Positions 1-13,589 of a stretch of 64,000 bases of DNA are shown here, in pieces. The translations under genes and the position numbers were made by a program. The first letter of the stretch is position 1. The number at the start of each line of letters is the position of its first letter. The notes under the pieces were generated by a model. It was not told where the DNA came from. It searched no databases and saw nothing but the letters and a program-made list of their open reading frames with translations. The DNA is from Antedon mediterranea (taxonomy: Eukaryota; Echinodermata; Crinoidea; Comatulida; Antedonidae): positions 23,466,101 to 23,530,100 of the forward strand of contig NC_092677.1 of assembly GCF_964355755.1 (NCBI RefSeq), read 5' to 3'.

Positions 1-807
1 GATGCGCTCTATTCAATGTGATGAGCTATGACGAAAGATACAAAAATCCTAAATTTTATATTCGCGTGGCCATACGATGACGTCACAATGTCCGGTTAGC
101 CATATTAATACCTGATCCGACATCTACAACTCATCTACTTCCAGAATATGTCATCCACAAAAAGTTGACCGTCTAGTTTAGAAATTACGACTGTTTAAAA
201 AAAGGCATATTTTAAACGAATTGTTTAACCTTTTCATAAAAAACGCGCGCAAATTGTCCAATTCGACGTGCTCGTATGACGTATCTTTAAGTCGAAATTG
301 TTTAAAATTTGGTAAAATTACTAGAAAAGGCTGGAAAAACATAAATTACGCGAAAAAAATACGTTTTCAATGCTACGTGCGCACCGCACACGTAAAAATG
401 TGCGCACGCGTGGGAATTTTTGACATGCTTAAAACGACATGAAACGCGTAGAAAGTTGATTATAAATTAATTTTGCGCAATTTGAAATTTTAAATGCGCG
501 TGCGCGCGTAACTTTGTGTAAAACACGCAATTTTTTTTCAACAGAAAGTTAGCGCATGATATAAATTAAACTTTTGCAAAGTTTCACTTTAAAATGTTAT
601 TTGGTTTTCGACATATGTTAAATACGAGAAAATCGTTAAATCGCGCGTACGTCACGTTGCGCAATTGTAAACGTCATGAAAAGCTTCGCATGACGACGTT
701 ACGTAAATGTCAAAATGTTAACATAGTTAACGAAATGTTATGTTTGCGAGTTTCAGAGAAAAGCGTTACACAAAAATCATACAGAAAGAAAGAAGAACTA
801 GACATGA

Positions 808-828
808 AACTCGTCACTTTGACGAGTT
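808..828. repeat. Conserved small hairpin at the monomer junction
   Basis: Perfect 8-bp stem AACTCGTC/GACGAGTT around the loop ACTTT, next to an actagacatg motif. The same hairpin recurs near 2382, 3905, 5428, 7182, 8705 and 11817, and inverted near 11580, always just downstream of the agaaagaaagaag tract. It marks the site where extra cassettes are found in some monomers. Confidence 0.8.
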
Positions 829-2342
829 AGTTATCCGCACGACAAACGCCACGTGCACGTCATACGTTGGAATATTGCACACGGAAAAAGATTATGGCAT
901 TGTGACCTGAACTGAAGAATATGATATGTTTTTAGTGCTGAATTCTGTTATTTTGTGTCATATAGTATACACAGTATAATCTGTATACATATCACATACA
1001 GTGTAGAATAGGTGAAATTACGGGACCCGCTATTTATTCAAATTTTTAACATATTGACGGTTTCAAAATGAAACGCGAATGTAGCAATTTCGGAAGGAAA
1101 TTATCTCAGCAACAACATATTAACGTGTGGAAGAAATTTGAACACGTGAAATATTGATGCACGTTCTTTTAAATGTAATGAACTATGACGCAAAAGATGA
1201 AAATACGACTTTTTTTATTTAACTGGCCATATGATGACGTCACAACATCCGATTGGCAAAATGTTTACATGATTTCGTATCTACAATCCAATAGCTTCCA
1301 GAAAACATTTTAATCGTGATTATCCCATTTTGTTCTTACGAGCGATAACAGATTAAAATTTACTGTAAAGATGAAATTAATGACCCAAGTAATTAACATT
1401 TTTAGGCATGATGACGTTACAAATATTAAAATATTTTTAGCTCATGCGAAAGGTAGTTGATTGACCTAGACAATATTAAAATCTCGGAGAAAATGGAATA
1501 CGGATAAGCGTGATGCGCTCCATTGAATGTGATGAGCAATAACGAAAGAGACAAAAATCCTATATTTTATATTTGTGTGGCCATACGATGACGTCAAAAT
1601 GTCCTGTTAGCCATATTAATGTATGATTTGATATCTACAACTCATCAACTTCCAGAATATGTAATAAAAATAACTTTCACCGTTTAGTTTAGAAACTACA
1701 ACTGTTTAAAAAAAGGCATAATTTTGACGATTTTTTTAGCTTTTTGATCAAAAACGCGCGTAAATTTTCCAATTCGACGTGCTCGTATGACGTAATTTAA
1801 AGTCACAAATGGTTTTAAAATGGTAAAATTACTCTAGAAGGCTGGAAAAACATAATTCATGAGAAAAAAAGATGTTTTTCACGGTACGTGGCCACCGCGC
1901 GCGTAAAAAAATGCGTGCACGTGGGAATTTTTGACATGCGCGAAATGTCATGAGTCGTGTAAAAAGTTGATTAAAAATTAATTTTACGCATTTTGAAACT
2001 TTAAATGCGCGTGCGCGCGTAACTTCTTGTAAAACATGCCATTTTTAATCAATAAAAAGTTTGCACTTGATATGACTTAAATTTTCACAAAGTGTCAAAA
2101 CTAAATTATGCTTGGTTTTTAGTCTATGAGCAATCATAAAAAATCATGAAATCGCGCGTAAGTCACGTTGCGCAACTCTGACGTCATTAAAAAATAGGAG
2201 GTGCACAACTTCACGTAAATGCCCATATGTTGACAAAGTTATGAAATGTTATGTTTACCCATTTTAGAGATACGCTCTGCACAAAAAGTGAGGGAGAAAG
2301 ACAGAAGAATAATATAAAATTGAAACAGGACGATTACAAGGA

Positions 2343-2366
2343 GTTATCCGCTACTAAGCGGATAAC
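2343..2366. repeat. Hairpin-ended cassette, single copy
   Basis: A perfect 10-bp stem GTTATCCGCT/AGCGGATAAC with a 4-nt loop lies directly before actagacatg. The preceding bases (gaaacaggacgattacaaggag) match those before the hairpins at 7053 and 13367. Monomers at 780 and 3890 lack this insert, so it is a variable cassette at a fixed junction. Confidence 0.75.
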
Positions 2367-5300
2367 TAACTAGACATGTAACTCGTCACTTTGACGAGTT
2401 TGGTTATCCGCCGCGCAAGTGGTGCAACATTAACATTAAGGGGATAGGTTGAGGACAAAAGGAAGTGTTCACGTTGGCATTATGACCTGAACTGAAGAAT
2501 ATGATATGTTGCTGAATTTTATTATTTAAATTCATATATAGTATACACAGTATAATCTGTATCCATATCACATACAGTGACATACATAGAATAGGTGAAA
2601 TTACGGGACCCGCTATTTATTGCAATTTTTAACGTGTTGACGGTTTTAAAATGAAACGCGAAGTTAGCAATTCCGAAAGGAAATTATCTCAGCAACAACG
2701 TATTAGCATGTAGAAGAAATTTGAATACGTGAAATATTGATGCGCGCTCGTTTAAATGTAATGAATTATGACGCAAAAGATGAAAATACGACCTTTTTTA
2801 TATAACTGGCCATATGATGACGTCACAACATCCGATTGGCAACATTTTTACATAATTTCGTATCTACAATCCAATAGCTTCCAGAAAAAGTTTTAATCGT
2901 GATTATCACATTTTATTCTTACGAGCTATAACAGATTAAAATTTACTGTAAAGATGAAATTGATGCCACACGTGATATAAATTTTTAGGCATGATGACGT
3001 CAAAAAAATTAAAATATTTTTAACTCATGCGAAAGATAGTTGATTGACCTAGACAATATCAAAATCGGGGTGAAAATGGAAAACGGATAAGTGGAGATGC
3101 GCTCTATTCAATGTGATGAGCTATGACGAAAGATACAAAAATCCTAAATTTTATATTCGCGTGGCCATACGATGACGTCACAATGTCCGGTTAGCCATAT
3201 TAATACCTGATCCGACATCTACAACTCATCTACTTCCAGAATATGTCATCCACAAAAAGTTGACCGTCTAGTTTAGAAATTACCACTGTTTAAAAAAAGG
3301 CATATTTTAAACAAATTTTTTAACCTTTTCATAAAAAACGCGCGTAAATTTTCCAATTCGACGTGCTCGTATGACGTATCTTTAAGTCGAAATTGTTTAA
3401 AATTTGGTAAAATTACTAGAAAAGGCTGGAAAAACATAAATCACGCGAAAAAAATACGTTTTCAATGCTACGTGCGCACCGCACACGTAAAAATGTGCGC
3501 ACGCGTGGGAATTTTTGACATGCTTAAAACGACATGAAACGCGTAGAAAGTTGATTATAAATTAATTTTGCGCATTTTGAAATTTTAAATGCGCGTGCGC
3601 GCGTAACTTTGTGTAAAACACGCAATTTTTTTTCAACAGAAAGTTAGCGCATGATATAAATTAAACTTTTGCAAAGTTTCACTTTAAAATGTTATTTGGT
3701 TTTCGACATATGTTAAATACGAGAAAATCGTTAAATCGCGCGTACGTCACGTTGCGCAATTGTAAACATCATGAAAAGCTTCGCTTGACGACGTTACATA
3801 AATGTCAAAATGTTAACATAGTTCACAAAATGTTATGTTTGCAAGTTTTAGAGAAAAGCGTGCCACAAAAATCATACAGAAAGAAAGAAGAGAAACTAGA
3901 CATGTAACTCGTCACTTTGACGAGTTAGTTATCCGCACGACAAAGGCCACGTGCACGTCATACGTTAGAATATTGCACACAGAAAAAGATTATGGTAATA
4001 TGACCTGAACTGAAGAATATGATATGTTGTTATTGCTGAATTCTGTTATTTTGTGTCATATAGTATATACATAATCTGTATACATATTACATACAGTGTA
4101 GAATAGGTGAAATTACGGGACCCCCCGTTTATTCCTATTTTTAACATGGCGACGGTATCAAAATGAAAAACTAAGACAGCAATTTGGGAAGGAAATTATC
4201 TCAGTAACAACATATTAACGTGCTGAAGAAATTTGAATACGTGAAATATTGATGCACGCTCTTTTAAATGTAATGAATTATGACGCAAAAGATGAAAATA
4301 CGACTTTTTTTATTTAACTGGTCATATGATGACGTCACAACATCCGATTGGCAAAATGTTTACATAAATTCGTATCTACAATCCAATAGCTTCCAGAAAA
4401 CGTTTTAATCATGATTATCACGTTTTATTCTGACGAGCTATAACAGATTGAAATTTACTGTAAAGACGAAAATAAGTGACCCACGTTATTTACATTTTTA
4501 GACATGATGACGTCATAAAAATTAAAATATTTTTAACTCATGCGAAAGATAGTTGATTGACCTAGATAATATAAAAATTGGGGTAAAAATGGAAAACAGA
4601 TAATTGGAGATGCGCTCTATTAAATGTCATGCGCTATGATGAAAGATACAAAAATCCTATATTTTATATTCGCGTGGCCATACGATGACGTCACAATGTC
4701 CGGTTAGCCATATTATTACATGATCCGATATCTACACCTCATCAACTTCAAGAATATGTCATCCACAAAAAGTTGACCGTCCAGTTTAGAAATTACGACT
4801 GTTTAAAAAAAGGCATAATTTTGACAAATTTTAACGAATGTTTTACCTTTTTCATCAAAAACCCACGTAAATTATCCAATTCGACGTGCCCGTATGACGT
4901 AATTTTAAGTCTAAATCGTTTAAAAGTTGGTAAAATTACTACAAAAGGCTGGAAAAACATAAATCACGTGAAAAAAATTGTTTTCAACGCTACGTGCGCA
5001 CGGCGCGCGTAAAAAAATGCGCACGCGTGGGAATTTTTTACCTGCTCAAAATGACATGAAACGCGTAGAAAGTGGATTAGAAATTGATTTTTCGCGTTTT
5101 GAAATTTTAAACGCGCGTGCGCGCGTAACTTCGTGTAAAACATGCCATTTTTTTTACAAAGTCAGTTAGCGCAAGATATAACTAAAACTTTTGTTAAGTT
5201 TCAATTTAAATTGTTATATGGTTTTCGATGTATGTTAAATACGCGAAATTCGTTAAAACGCGCGTAAGTCATGTTGTGCAATTCTGACGTCATTCAGAAA

Positions 5301-6944
5301 TAGAAAAGCACAACTTCAGGTGAATACCCATATGTTGACAAAGTTATGAAATGTTAACTTTACACGTTTTTGAGATATGCTCTGCACAAAAATGACAGAA
5401 AGAAAGAATAATACAGACTAGACATGTAACTCGTCACTTTGACGAGTTTGGTTATCCGCCGCGCAAGTGGTGCAACATTAACATTAAGGGGATAGGTTGA
5501 GGACAAAAGGAAGTGTTCACGTTGGCATTATGACCTGAACTGAAGAATATGATATGTTTGTTATTGCTGAATTTTATTATTTAAATTCATATATAGTATA
5601 CACAGTATAATCTGTATCCATATCACATACAGTGTAGAATAGGTGAAATTACGGGACCCGCTATTTATTGCAATTTTTAACATGTTGACGGTTTTAAAAT
5701 GAAACGCGAAGGTAGCAATTTCGAAAGGAAATTATCTCAGCAACAACGTATTAGCGTGTAGAAGAAATTTGAATACGTGAAATATTGATGCGCGCTCTTT
5801 TAAATGTAATGAATTATGACGCAAAAGATGAAAATACGACCTTTTTTATTTAACTGGCCATATAATGACGTCACAACATCCGATTGGCAATATTTTTACA
5901 TAATTTCGTATCTACAATCCAATAGCTTCCAGAAAAAGTTTTAATCGTGATTATCACATTTTATTCTTTCGAGCTATAACAGATTAAAATTTACTGTAAA
6001 GATGAAATTGATGCCACACGTGATTTAAATTTTTAGGCATGATGACGTCAAAAAAATTAAAATATTTTTAACTCATGCGAAAGATAGTTGATTGACCTAG
6101 ACAATATCAAAATCGGGGTGAAAATGGAAATCGGATAAGTGGAGATGCGCTCTATTCAATGTGATGAGCTATGACGAATGATACAAAAATCCTAAATTGT
6201 ATATTCGCGTGGCCATACGATGACGTCACTATGTCCGGTTAGCCATATTAATACCTGATCCGATATCTATAACTCATCTACTTCTAGAATATGTCATCCA
6301 CAAAAATTTGACCGTTTAGGTTAGAAATTACGACTGTTTAAAAAAAGGCATATTTTAAACGAATTTTTTAACCTTTTCATAAAAAACGCGCGCAAATTGT
6401 CCAATTCGACGTGCTCGTATGACGTATCTTTAAGTCGAAATTGTTTAAAATTTGGTAAAATTACTAGAAAAGGCTGGAAAAACATAAAATACCCAAAAAA
6501 AATACGTTTTCGATGCTACGTGCGCACCGCACACGTAAAAATGTGCGCACGCGTGGGAATTATTGACATGCTTAAAACGACATGAAACGCGTAGAAAGTT
6601 GATTAAAAATTAATTTTGCGCATTTTGAAATTTTATATGCGCGTGCGCGCGTAACTTTGTGTAAAATACGCAATTTTTTTTCAACAGAAAGTTAGCGCAT
6701 GATATAAATTAAACTTTTGCAAAGTTTCAAGTTGAAATGTTATTTGGTTGTCGAGCTATGTTAAATACGACAAAATCGTTAAATCGCGCGCAAGTCACGT
6801 TGCGCAATTGTAAACATCATGAAAAGCTTCGCTGCACATCTTCATGTGCACGAGGATATGTTGAGAAAGTTACAAAATGTTATGTTTGCAAGTTTTCGAG
6901 AAAAGCGTTCCACAAAAATCATACAGAAAGAAAGAAGAGAAATA

Positions 6945-7165
6945 AAAAGTTGATGTTGATGATGATTTCGTACAATCACAAGAGGTTATCCTGCAACTTC
7001 GTTGCGGATAACCAAAAAAAAAAAAAGATGATGAAACAGGACAGTTACAAGGAGTTATCCGCTGAGTGCGGATAACTAATAAAAAGTTGATGATGTTGAT
7101 GATGATTTCGTACAATCACAAGAGGTTATCCTGCAACTTCGTTGCGGATAACCAAAAATAAAAAG
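6945..7165. repeat. Cluster of three hairpin-ended cassettes
   Basis: Between the agaaagaaagaag tract and actagacatg lie three inserts, each ending in a GTTATCC/GGATAAC hairpin: 6984-7013 (imperfect 30-bp palindrome), 7053-7077 (perfect 10-bp stem, loop TGAGT) and 7124-7153 (same type as the first). The first and third share the upstream tttcgtacaatcacaagag. Their alternation and the spacing against the 2343 and 13335 clusters suggest repeated gain of modular inserts. Confidence 0.75.
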
Positions 7166-8692
7166 TTGACTAGACATGTAACTCGTCACTTTGACGAGTT
7201 TGGTTATCCGCCGCGCAAGTGGTGCAACATTAACATTAAGGGGATAGGTTGAGGACAAAAGGAAGTGTTCACGTTGGCATTATGACCTGAACTGAAGAAT
7301 ATGATATGTTGTTATTGCTGAATTTTATTATTTAAATTCATATATAGTATACACAGTATAATCTGTATCCATATCACATACAGTGTAGAATAGGTGAAAT
7401 TACGGGACCCGCTATTTATTGCAATTTTTAACATGTTGACGGTTTTAAAATGAAACGCGAAGGTAGCAATTCCGAAAGGAAATTATCTCAGCAACAACGT
7501 ATTAGCGTGTAGAAGAAATTTGAATACGTGAAATATTGATGCGCGCTCTTTTAAATGTAATGAATTATGACGCAAAAGATGAAAATACGACCTTTTTTAT
7601 ATAACTGGCCATATGATGACGTCACAACATCCGATTGGCAACATTTTTACATAATTTCGTATCTACAATCCAATAGCTTCCAGAAAAAGTTTTAATCGTG
7701 ATTATCACATTTTATTCTTATGAGCTATAACAGATTAAAATTTACTGTAAAGATGAAATTAATGCCACACGTGATTTAAATTTTTAGGCATGATGACGTC
7801 AAAAAAATTAAAATATTTTTAACTCCTGCGAAAGATACTTGATTGACCTAGACAATATCAAAATCTGGGTGAAAATGGAAAACGGATAAGTGGAGATGCG
7901 CTCTATTCAATGTGATGAGCTATGACGAAAGGTACAAAAATCCTAAATTTTATATTCGCGTGGCCATACGATGACGTCACAATGTCCGGTTAGCCATATT
8001 AATAACTGATCCGATATCTACAACTCATCTACTTCCAGAATATGCCATCCACAAAAAGTTGACCGTCTAGTTTAGAAATTACGACTGTTTAAAAAAAGGC
8101 ATATTTTAAACAAATTTTTTAACCTTTTCTTAAAAAACGCGCGCAAATTGTCCAATTCGACGTGCTCGTATGACGTATCTTTAAGTCGAAATTGTTTAAA
8201 CTTTGGTAAAATTACTAGAAAAGGCTGGAAAAATATAAATCACGCGAAAAAAATACGTTTTCAATGCTACGTGCGCACCGCACACGTAAAAATGTGCGCA
8301 CGCGTGGGAATTTTTGACATGCTTAAAACGACATGAATCGCGTAGAAAGTTGATTATAAATTAATTTTGCGCATTTTGAAATTTTAAATGCGCGTGCGCG
8401 CGTAACTTTGTGTAAAACACGCAATTTTTTTTCAACAGAAAGTTAGCGCATAATATAAATTAAACTTTTGCAAAGTTTCAAGTTGAAATGTTATTTGGTT
8501 GTCGAACTATGTTAAATACGACAAAATCGTTAAATCGCGCGTAAGTCACGTTGCGCAATTGTAAACATCATGAAAAGCTTCGCTGCACATCTTCATGTGC
8601 ATGACGATATGTTGAGAAAGTTACAAAATGTTATGTTTGCAAGTTTTAGAGAAAAGCGATCCACAAAAATCATACAGAAAGAAAGAAGACAA

Positions 8693-10021
8693 ACTAGACA
8701 TGTAACTCGTCACTTTGACGAGTTAGTTATCCGCACGACAAACGCCACGTCCACGTCATACGTTAGAATATTGCACACAGAAAAAATTATGGCATTATGA
8801 CCTGATCTGAAGAATATGATATGTTGTTAGTGCTGAATTCTGTCAATTTTGTGTCATATAGTATATACATGCAAACAGTATAATCTGTATACATGTTACA
8901 TACAGTGTAGAATAGGTGAAATTACGGGACCCGCCATTTATTCAAATTTGTAACATGGCGACGGTATCAAGATGAAACACTAAGATAGCAATTTCGGAAG
9001 CAAATTATCTCAGCAACAACATATTAACGTGTAGAAGAAATTTGAATACGTTTAATATTGATGCGCGCTCTTTTAAATATAATGAACTATGATGCAAAAG
9101 ATGAAAATACGACTTTTTTTATTTAACTTGCAATATGATGACGTCACAGCATCTGATTGGCAAAATGTTCACATGATTTCATATCTACAATCTAAGAGCT
9201 TCCAGAAAATGTTTTAATCGTGATTATCACATTTTATTTTGACGGGCTATTACAGATTAAAATTTACTGTAAAGATGAAATTAATGACCCACGTAATTAA
9301 AATTTTTAGGCATGATGACGTCATAAAAATTAAAATATTTTTATCTCATGCGAAAGATAGTTGATTGACCTAGACAATATTAAAATCTCGGAGAAAAAGA
9401 AATACGTATAAGCGTGATGCGCTCCATTGAATGTGATGAGCAATAACGAAAGACAAAAAAATTCTATATTTTACATTCGTGTGGCCATATGATGACGTCA
9501 CAACATCCGTGAGGTAAAAATTCTGCATGAATTCATATCTACAACATATCTGCTTACATATTAAGTTAAAAAAATTAGGGGTAATCGTTGATCCTGAGAA
9601 GCTATAAAACATTCAAAATAGGCATAATTTTGACAACATTTTGTAACTTTTTCAACTAAAACGCGCGCAAATGGGCTAAATCAACGTGTTCGTATGACGT
9701 AATTTTAATTTGAAATGATGTCAATCTTTTTGAAAATGACTAGGAAAGGCTGGAAAATCACAATTCAAGAGAAAAAAACATGATTTTCATGCTCTATGCG
9801 CACCGTGCGCGTAATATTTTTCGCGCGCGCGGTAATTTTGTACATGCTTAAAATGACATGAAACGCGTAGAAAGTTGATTAGAAATTATTTTTGCGCATT
9901 TTGAAATTTTAAATGCGCGTGCGCGCGTAACTTTGTGTAAAACACGCAATTTTTTTCAAACAGAAAGTTAGCGCATGATATAAATTAAACTTTCACAAAG
10001 TGTCAATTAAAAATCACTTTT
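8693..10021. repeat. Left arm of a 1,329-bp inverted repeat
   Basis: This arm is the reverse complement of 10281-11609; paired positions sum to 20302 throughout, so there are no length changes, and every stretch I compared was identical. It covers one monomer from actagaca through the second gatgcgct block to aaatcactttt. The lack of any difference means a very recent event, gene conversion between arms, or an assembly artefact. Confidence 0.9.
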
Positions 10022-10280
10022 TAGTTATCCGCACTTGGCGGATAACTCCTTGTTATTGTATGGGATCAATATTTTTTTCTGTATTATTCTTCTTTCTTTC
10101 TCGCTATTTTTGTGTAGAGCGTTTCTCTAAAATGTGTAAACATAACATTTTATAACTTTGACAACATGTGGGCATTTACGTGAAGTTGTGCACCTCCTAT
10201 TTTTGAATTACGTCAGAGTTGCGCAACGTGACTTACGCGCGATTTTATGATTTTTTATGATTGATCATAGATTAAAAACT
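10022..10280. repeat. Loop of the large palindrome
   Basis: The 259-bp spacer has two parts. Positions 10023-10047 are a perfect hairpin (AGTTATCCGC stem, loop ACTTG) followed by text that recurs inverted at 13391-13457. Positions about 10089-10280 are the monomer stretch from agaaagaaag back to the arm junction in reverse orientation; the same stretch appears forward at 11610-11800. Confidence 0.8.
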
Positions 10281-11609
10281 AAAAGTGATTTTTAATTGAC
10301 ACTTTGTGAAAGTTTAATTTATATCATGCGCTAACTTTCTGTTTGAAAAAAATTGCGTGTTTTACACAAAGTTACGCGCGCACGCGCATTTAAAATTTCA
10401 AAATGCGCAAAAATAATTTCTAATCAACTTTCTACGCGTTTCATGTCATTTTAAGCATGTACAAAATTACCGCGCGCGCGAAAAATATTACGCGCACGGT
10501 GCGCATAGAGCATGAAAATCATGTTTTTTTCTCTTGAATTGTGATTTTCCAGCCTTTCCTAGTCATTTTCAAAAAGATTGACATCATTTCAAATTAAAAT
10601 TACGTCATACGAACACGTTGATTTAGCCCATTTGCGCGCGTTTTAGTTGAAAAAGTTACAAAATGTTGTCAAAATTATGCCTATTTTGAATGTTTTATAG
10701 CTTCTCAGGATCAACGATTACCCCTAATTTTTTTAACTTAATATGTAAGCAGATATGTTGTAGATATGAATTCATGCAGAATTTTTACCTCACGGATGTT
10801 GTGACGTCATCATATGGCCACACGAATGTAAAATATAGAATTTTTTTGTCTTTCGTTATTGCTCATCACATTCAATGGAGCGCATCACGCTTATACGTAT
10901 TTCTTTTTCTCCGAGATTTTAATATTGTCTAGGTCAATCAACTATCTTTCGCATGAGATAAAAATATTTTAATTTTTATGACGTCATCATGCCTAAAAAT
11001 TTTAATTACGTGGGTCATTAATTTCATCTTTACAGTAAATTTTAATCTGTAATAGCCCGTCAAAATAAAATGTGATAATCACGATTAAAACATTTTCTGG
11101 AAGCTCTTAGATTGTAGATATGAAATCATGTGAACATTTTGCCAATCAGATGCTGTGACGTCATCATATTGCAAGTTAAATAAAAAAAGTCGTATTTTCA
11201 TCTTTTGCATCATAGTTCATTATATTTAAAAGAGCGCGCATCAATATTAAACGTATTCAAATTTCTTCTACACGTTAATATGTTGTTGCTGAGATAATTT
11301 GCTTCCGAAATTGCTATCTTAGTGTTTCATCTTGATACCGTCGCCATGTTACAAATTTGAATAAATGGCGGGTCCCGTAATTTCACCTATTCTACACTGT
11401 ATGTAACATGTATACAGATTATACTGTTTGCATGTATATACTATATGACACAAAATTGACAGAATTCAGCACTAACAACATATCATATTCTTCAGATCAG
11501 GTCATAATGCCATAATTTTTTCTGTGTGCAATATTCTAACGTATGACGTGGACGTGGCGTTTGTCGTGCGGATAACTAACTCGTCAAAGTGACGAGTTAC
11601 ATGTCTAGT
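10281..11609. repeat. Right arm of a 1,329-bp inverted repeat
   Basis: Reverse complement of 8693-10021. This is the only segment of the array in opposite orientation. The forward monomer resumes immediately after it at 11610 with agtttttaatctatgatcaa, the exact continuation expected after aaatcactttt at the end of the left arm. Confidence 0.9.
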
Positions 11610-13334
11610 AGTTTTTAATCTATGATCAATCATAAAAAATCATAAAATCGCGCGTAAGTCACGTTGCGCAACTCTGACGTAATTCAAAAATAGGAGGTGC
11701 ACAACTTCACGTAAATGCCCACATGTTGTCAAAGTTATAAAATGTTATGTTTACACATTTTAGAGAAACGCTCTACACAAAAATAGCGAGAAAGAAAGAA
11801 GAACTAGACATGAAACTCGTCACTTTGACGAGTTAGTTATCCGCACGACAAACGCCACGCGCACGTCATACGTTGGAATTTTGCACACGGAAAAAGATTA
11901 TGACATTATGACCTGAACTGAAGAATATCATATGCTGTTAGTGCTGAATTCTGTCAATTTTGTGTCATATAGTATATACAGTGCAAACGGTATAATCTGT
12001 ATACAGTACATGTTACATACAGTGTAGAATAGGTGAAATTACGGGTCTTCCTGTTTATACTTATTTTTAACACGGCTTCGGTATCAAAATGAAACACTAA
12101 GATAGCAATTTCGGAAGAAAATTATCTCAGCAACAACATATTAACGTGTGGAAGAAATTTGAATACGTAAAATATAGATGCGCGCCCTTTTAAATGTGAT
12201 GAACTATTACGCAAAATATGAAAATACGACTTTTTTTATTCAACTGGCCATATGATGACGTTACAACATCCGATTGGCAAAATGTTTACATGAATTCGTA
12301 TCTACAATCCAATAGCTTCCAGAAAACGTTTTAATCATGATTATCACGTTTTATTCTGACGAGCTATAACAGATTGAAATTTACTGTAAAGATGAAAATA
12401 AGTGACCCACGTTATTTTCATTTTTAGACATGATGACGTCATAATCATTAAAATATTTTTAACTCATACAAAAGATAGTTGATTGACCTAGACAATATCA
12501 AAATCGGGGTGAAAATGGAAAACAGATAATTGGAGATGCGCTCTATTAAATGTGATGAGCTATGATGAAAGATACAAAAATTCTATTTTTTATATTCGCA
12601 TGGCCATACGATGACGTCACAATGTCCGGTAAGCCGTATTGATGGATGATACATGATCTACAACTCATCATCTTCCAAAATACGTAATAAAAATAACTTT
12701 TACCGTTTAGTTTAGAAACTACGACTGTTTAAAAAAAGGTATAATTTTGACAAATTTTGACAAATTTTTGAACTTTTTCATCCAAAACGCACATAAATTA
12801 TCCAATTCGACGTGCCCGTATGACGTAATTTGAAGTCGAAATTGTTTAAAAGTTGGTAAAATTACTAGAAAAGGCTGAAAAAACATAAATCACGCAAAAA
12901 AATCTGTTTTTAACGGTACGTGTGCTCCGCGCGCGTAAAAATTTGCGCGCGCCTGGGAATTTTTGACATTCTCAAAATGACATGAAACGCGTAGAAAGTT
13001 GATTAGAAATTAATTTTGCGCATTTTGAAATTTTAAATGCGCGTACGCGCGTAACTTTTTGTAAAACACGCATTTTTTTTTCAAAAAAAAGTTAGCGCAT
13101 GATATAAATTAAACTTTTGCAAAGTTTCAATTTAAAATGTTATTTGGTTTTTGACCTATGTTCAATATATGAAATTCATAAAATCGCGCGTAAGTCATGT
13201 TGCGCAACTCTGACATAATTCAAAAATAGGAGGTGCACAACTTCACGTGAATGCCCTCATGCTGACAAAGTTATAACATGTTATGTTTACAAGTTTTTGA
13301 GATACGTGAGACACAAAAATGGGGGAGAAGGAAA
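11610..13334. repeat. Last forward monomers of the array
   Basis: Forward orientation resumes here with the tail of the interrupted monomer, then a type 1 junction hairpin at about 11817, the acgggtcttcctg block near 12042, and a final monomer start at 12535. These copies are more diverged than those at 1-8692, as is usual for the edge of a tandem array. Confidence 0.75.
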
Positions 13335-13589
13335 GAAAAAAAAAAAGTAACAGGACAGTTACAAGGAGTTATCCGCTCAATGCGGATAACTAATAATACA
13401 GAAAAAAATATTGATCCCATACAATAACAAGGAGTTATCCGCCAAGTGCGGATAACTAATAAAAAGTTGATGTTGATGATTTCGTACAATCACAAGAGGT
13501 TATCCTGCAACTTCGTTGCGGATAACCAATGATGATGATGATTTCGTACAATCACAAGAGGTTATCCTGCAACTTCGTTGCGGATAACC
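13335..13589. repeat. Terminal cluster of four hairpin-ended cassettes
   Basis: Four inserts follow one another, each ending in a GTTATCC/GGATAAC hairpin: 13367-13391, 13433-13457, 13498-13527 and 13560-13589. The last two are copies of one cassette sharing atttcgtacaatcacaagag. Array-type sequence ends right after the last hairpin. A CTAG followed by T lies at 13604-13608, 14 nt downstream, the arrangement expected of a Helitron 3' end, but no 5' TC end or Rep/helicase gene is visible. Confidence 0.75.

Larger units (their letters stand above)
1..6143. repeat. Two consecutive ~3.05-kb higher-order dimers
   Basis: Positions 1-3095 and 3096-6143 are near duplicates made of two monomer types in the same order. 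Type 1 has gagttagttatccgcacgac after the hairpin (about 824 and 3921). Type 2 has gagtttggttatccgccgcg (about 2395 and 5444). Type order across the array is 1,2,1,2,2,1, an inverted type 1, then 1, so the dimer order breaks near 6144. This indicates amplification of a dimer by unequal exchange or replication, followed by local rearrangement. Confidence 0.8.

Noticed and set aside
221-8800. Recurrent short ORFs (MLFGFRHMLNT.. and ..GIFDMLKTT types) in the monomers
   Set aside because: Lengths, starts and ends shift between copies through indels and stops, with no preference for silent changes. They look like chance frames in a conserved non-coding repeat.
9370-10932. Identical 80-codon ORFs on opposite strands at 9370-9612 and 10690-10932
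   Set aside because: They are the two arms of the palindrome read outward. The frame is not kept in other monomers, so it is a by-product of the repeat.
13367-13391. lac-operator-like gcggataac words
   Set aside because: The likeness is limited to the hairpin arm and has no meaning in this genomic setting.
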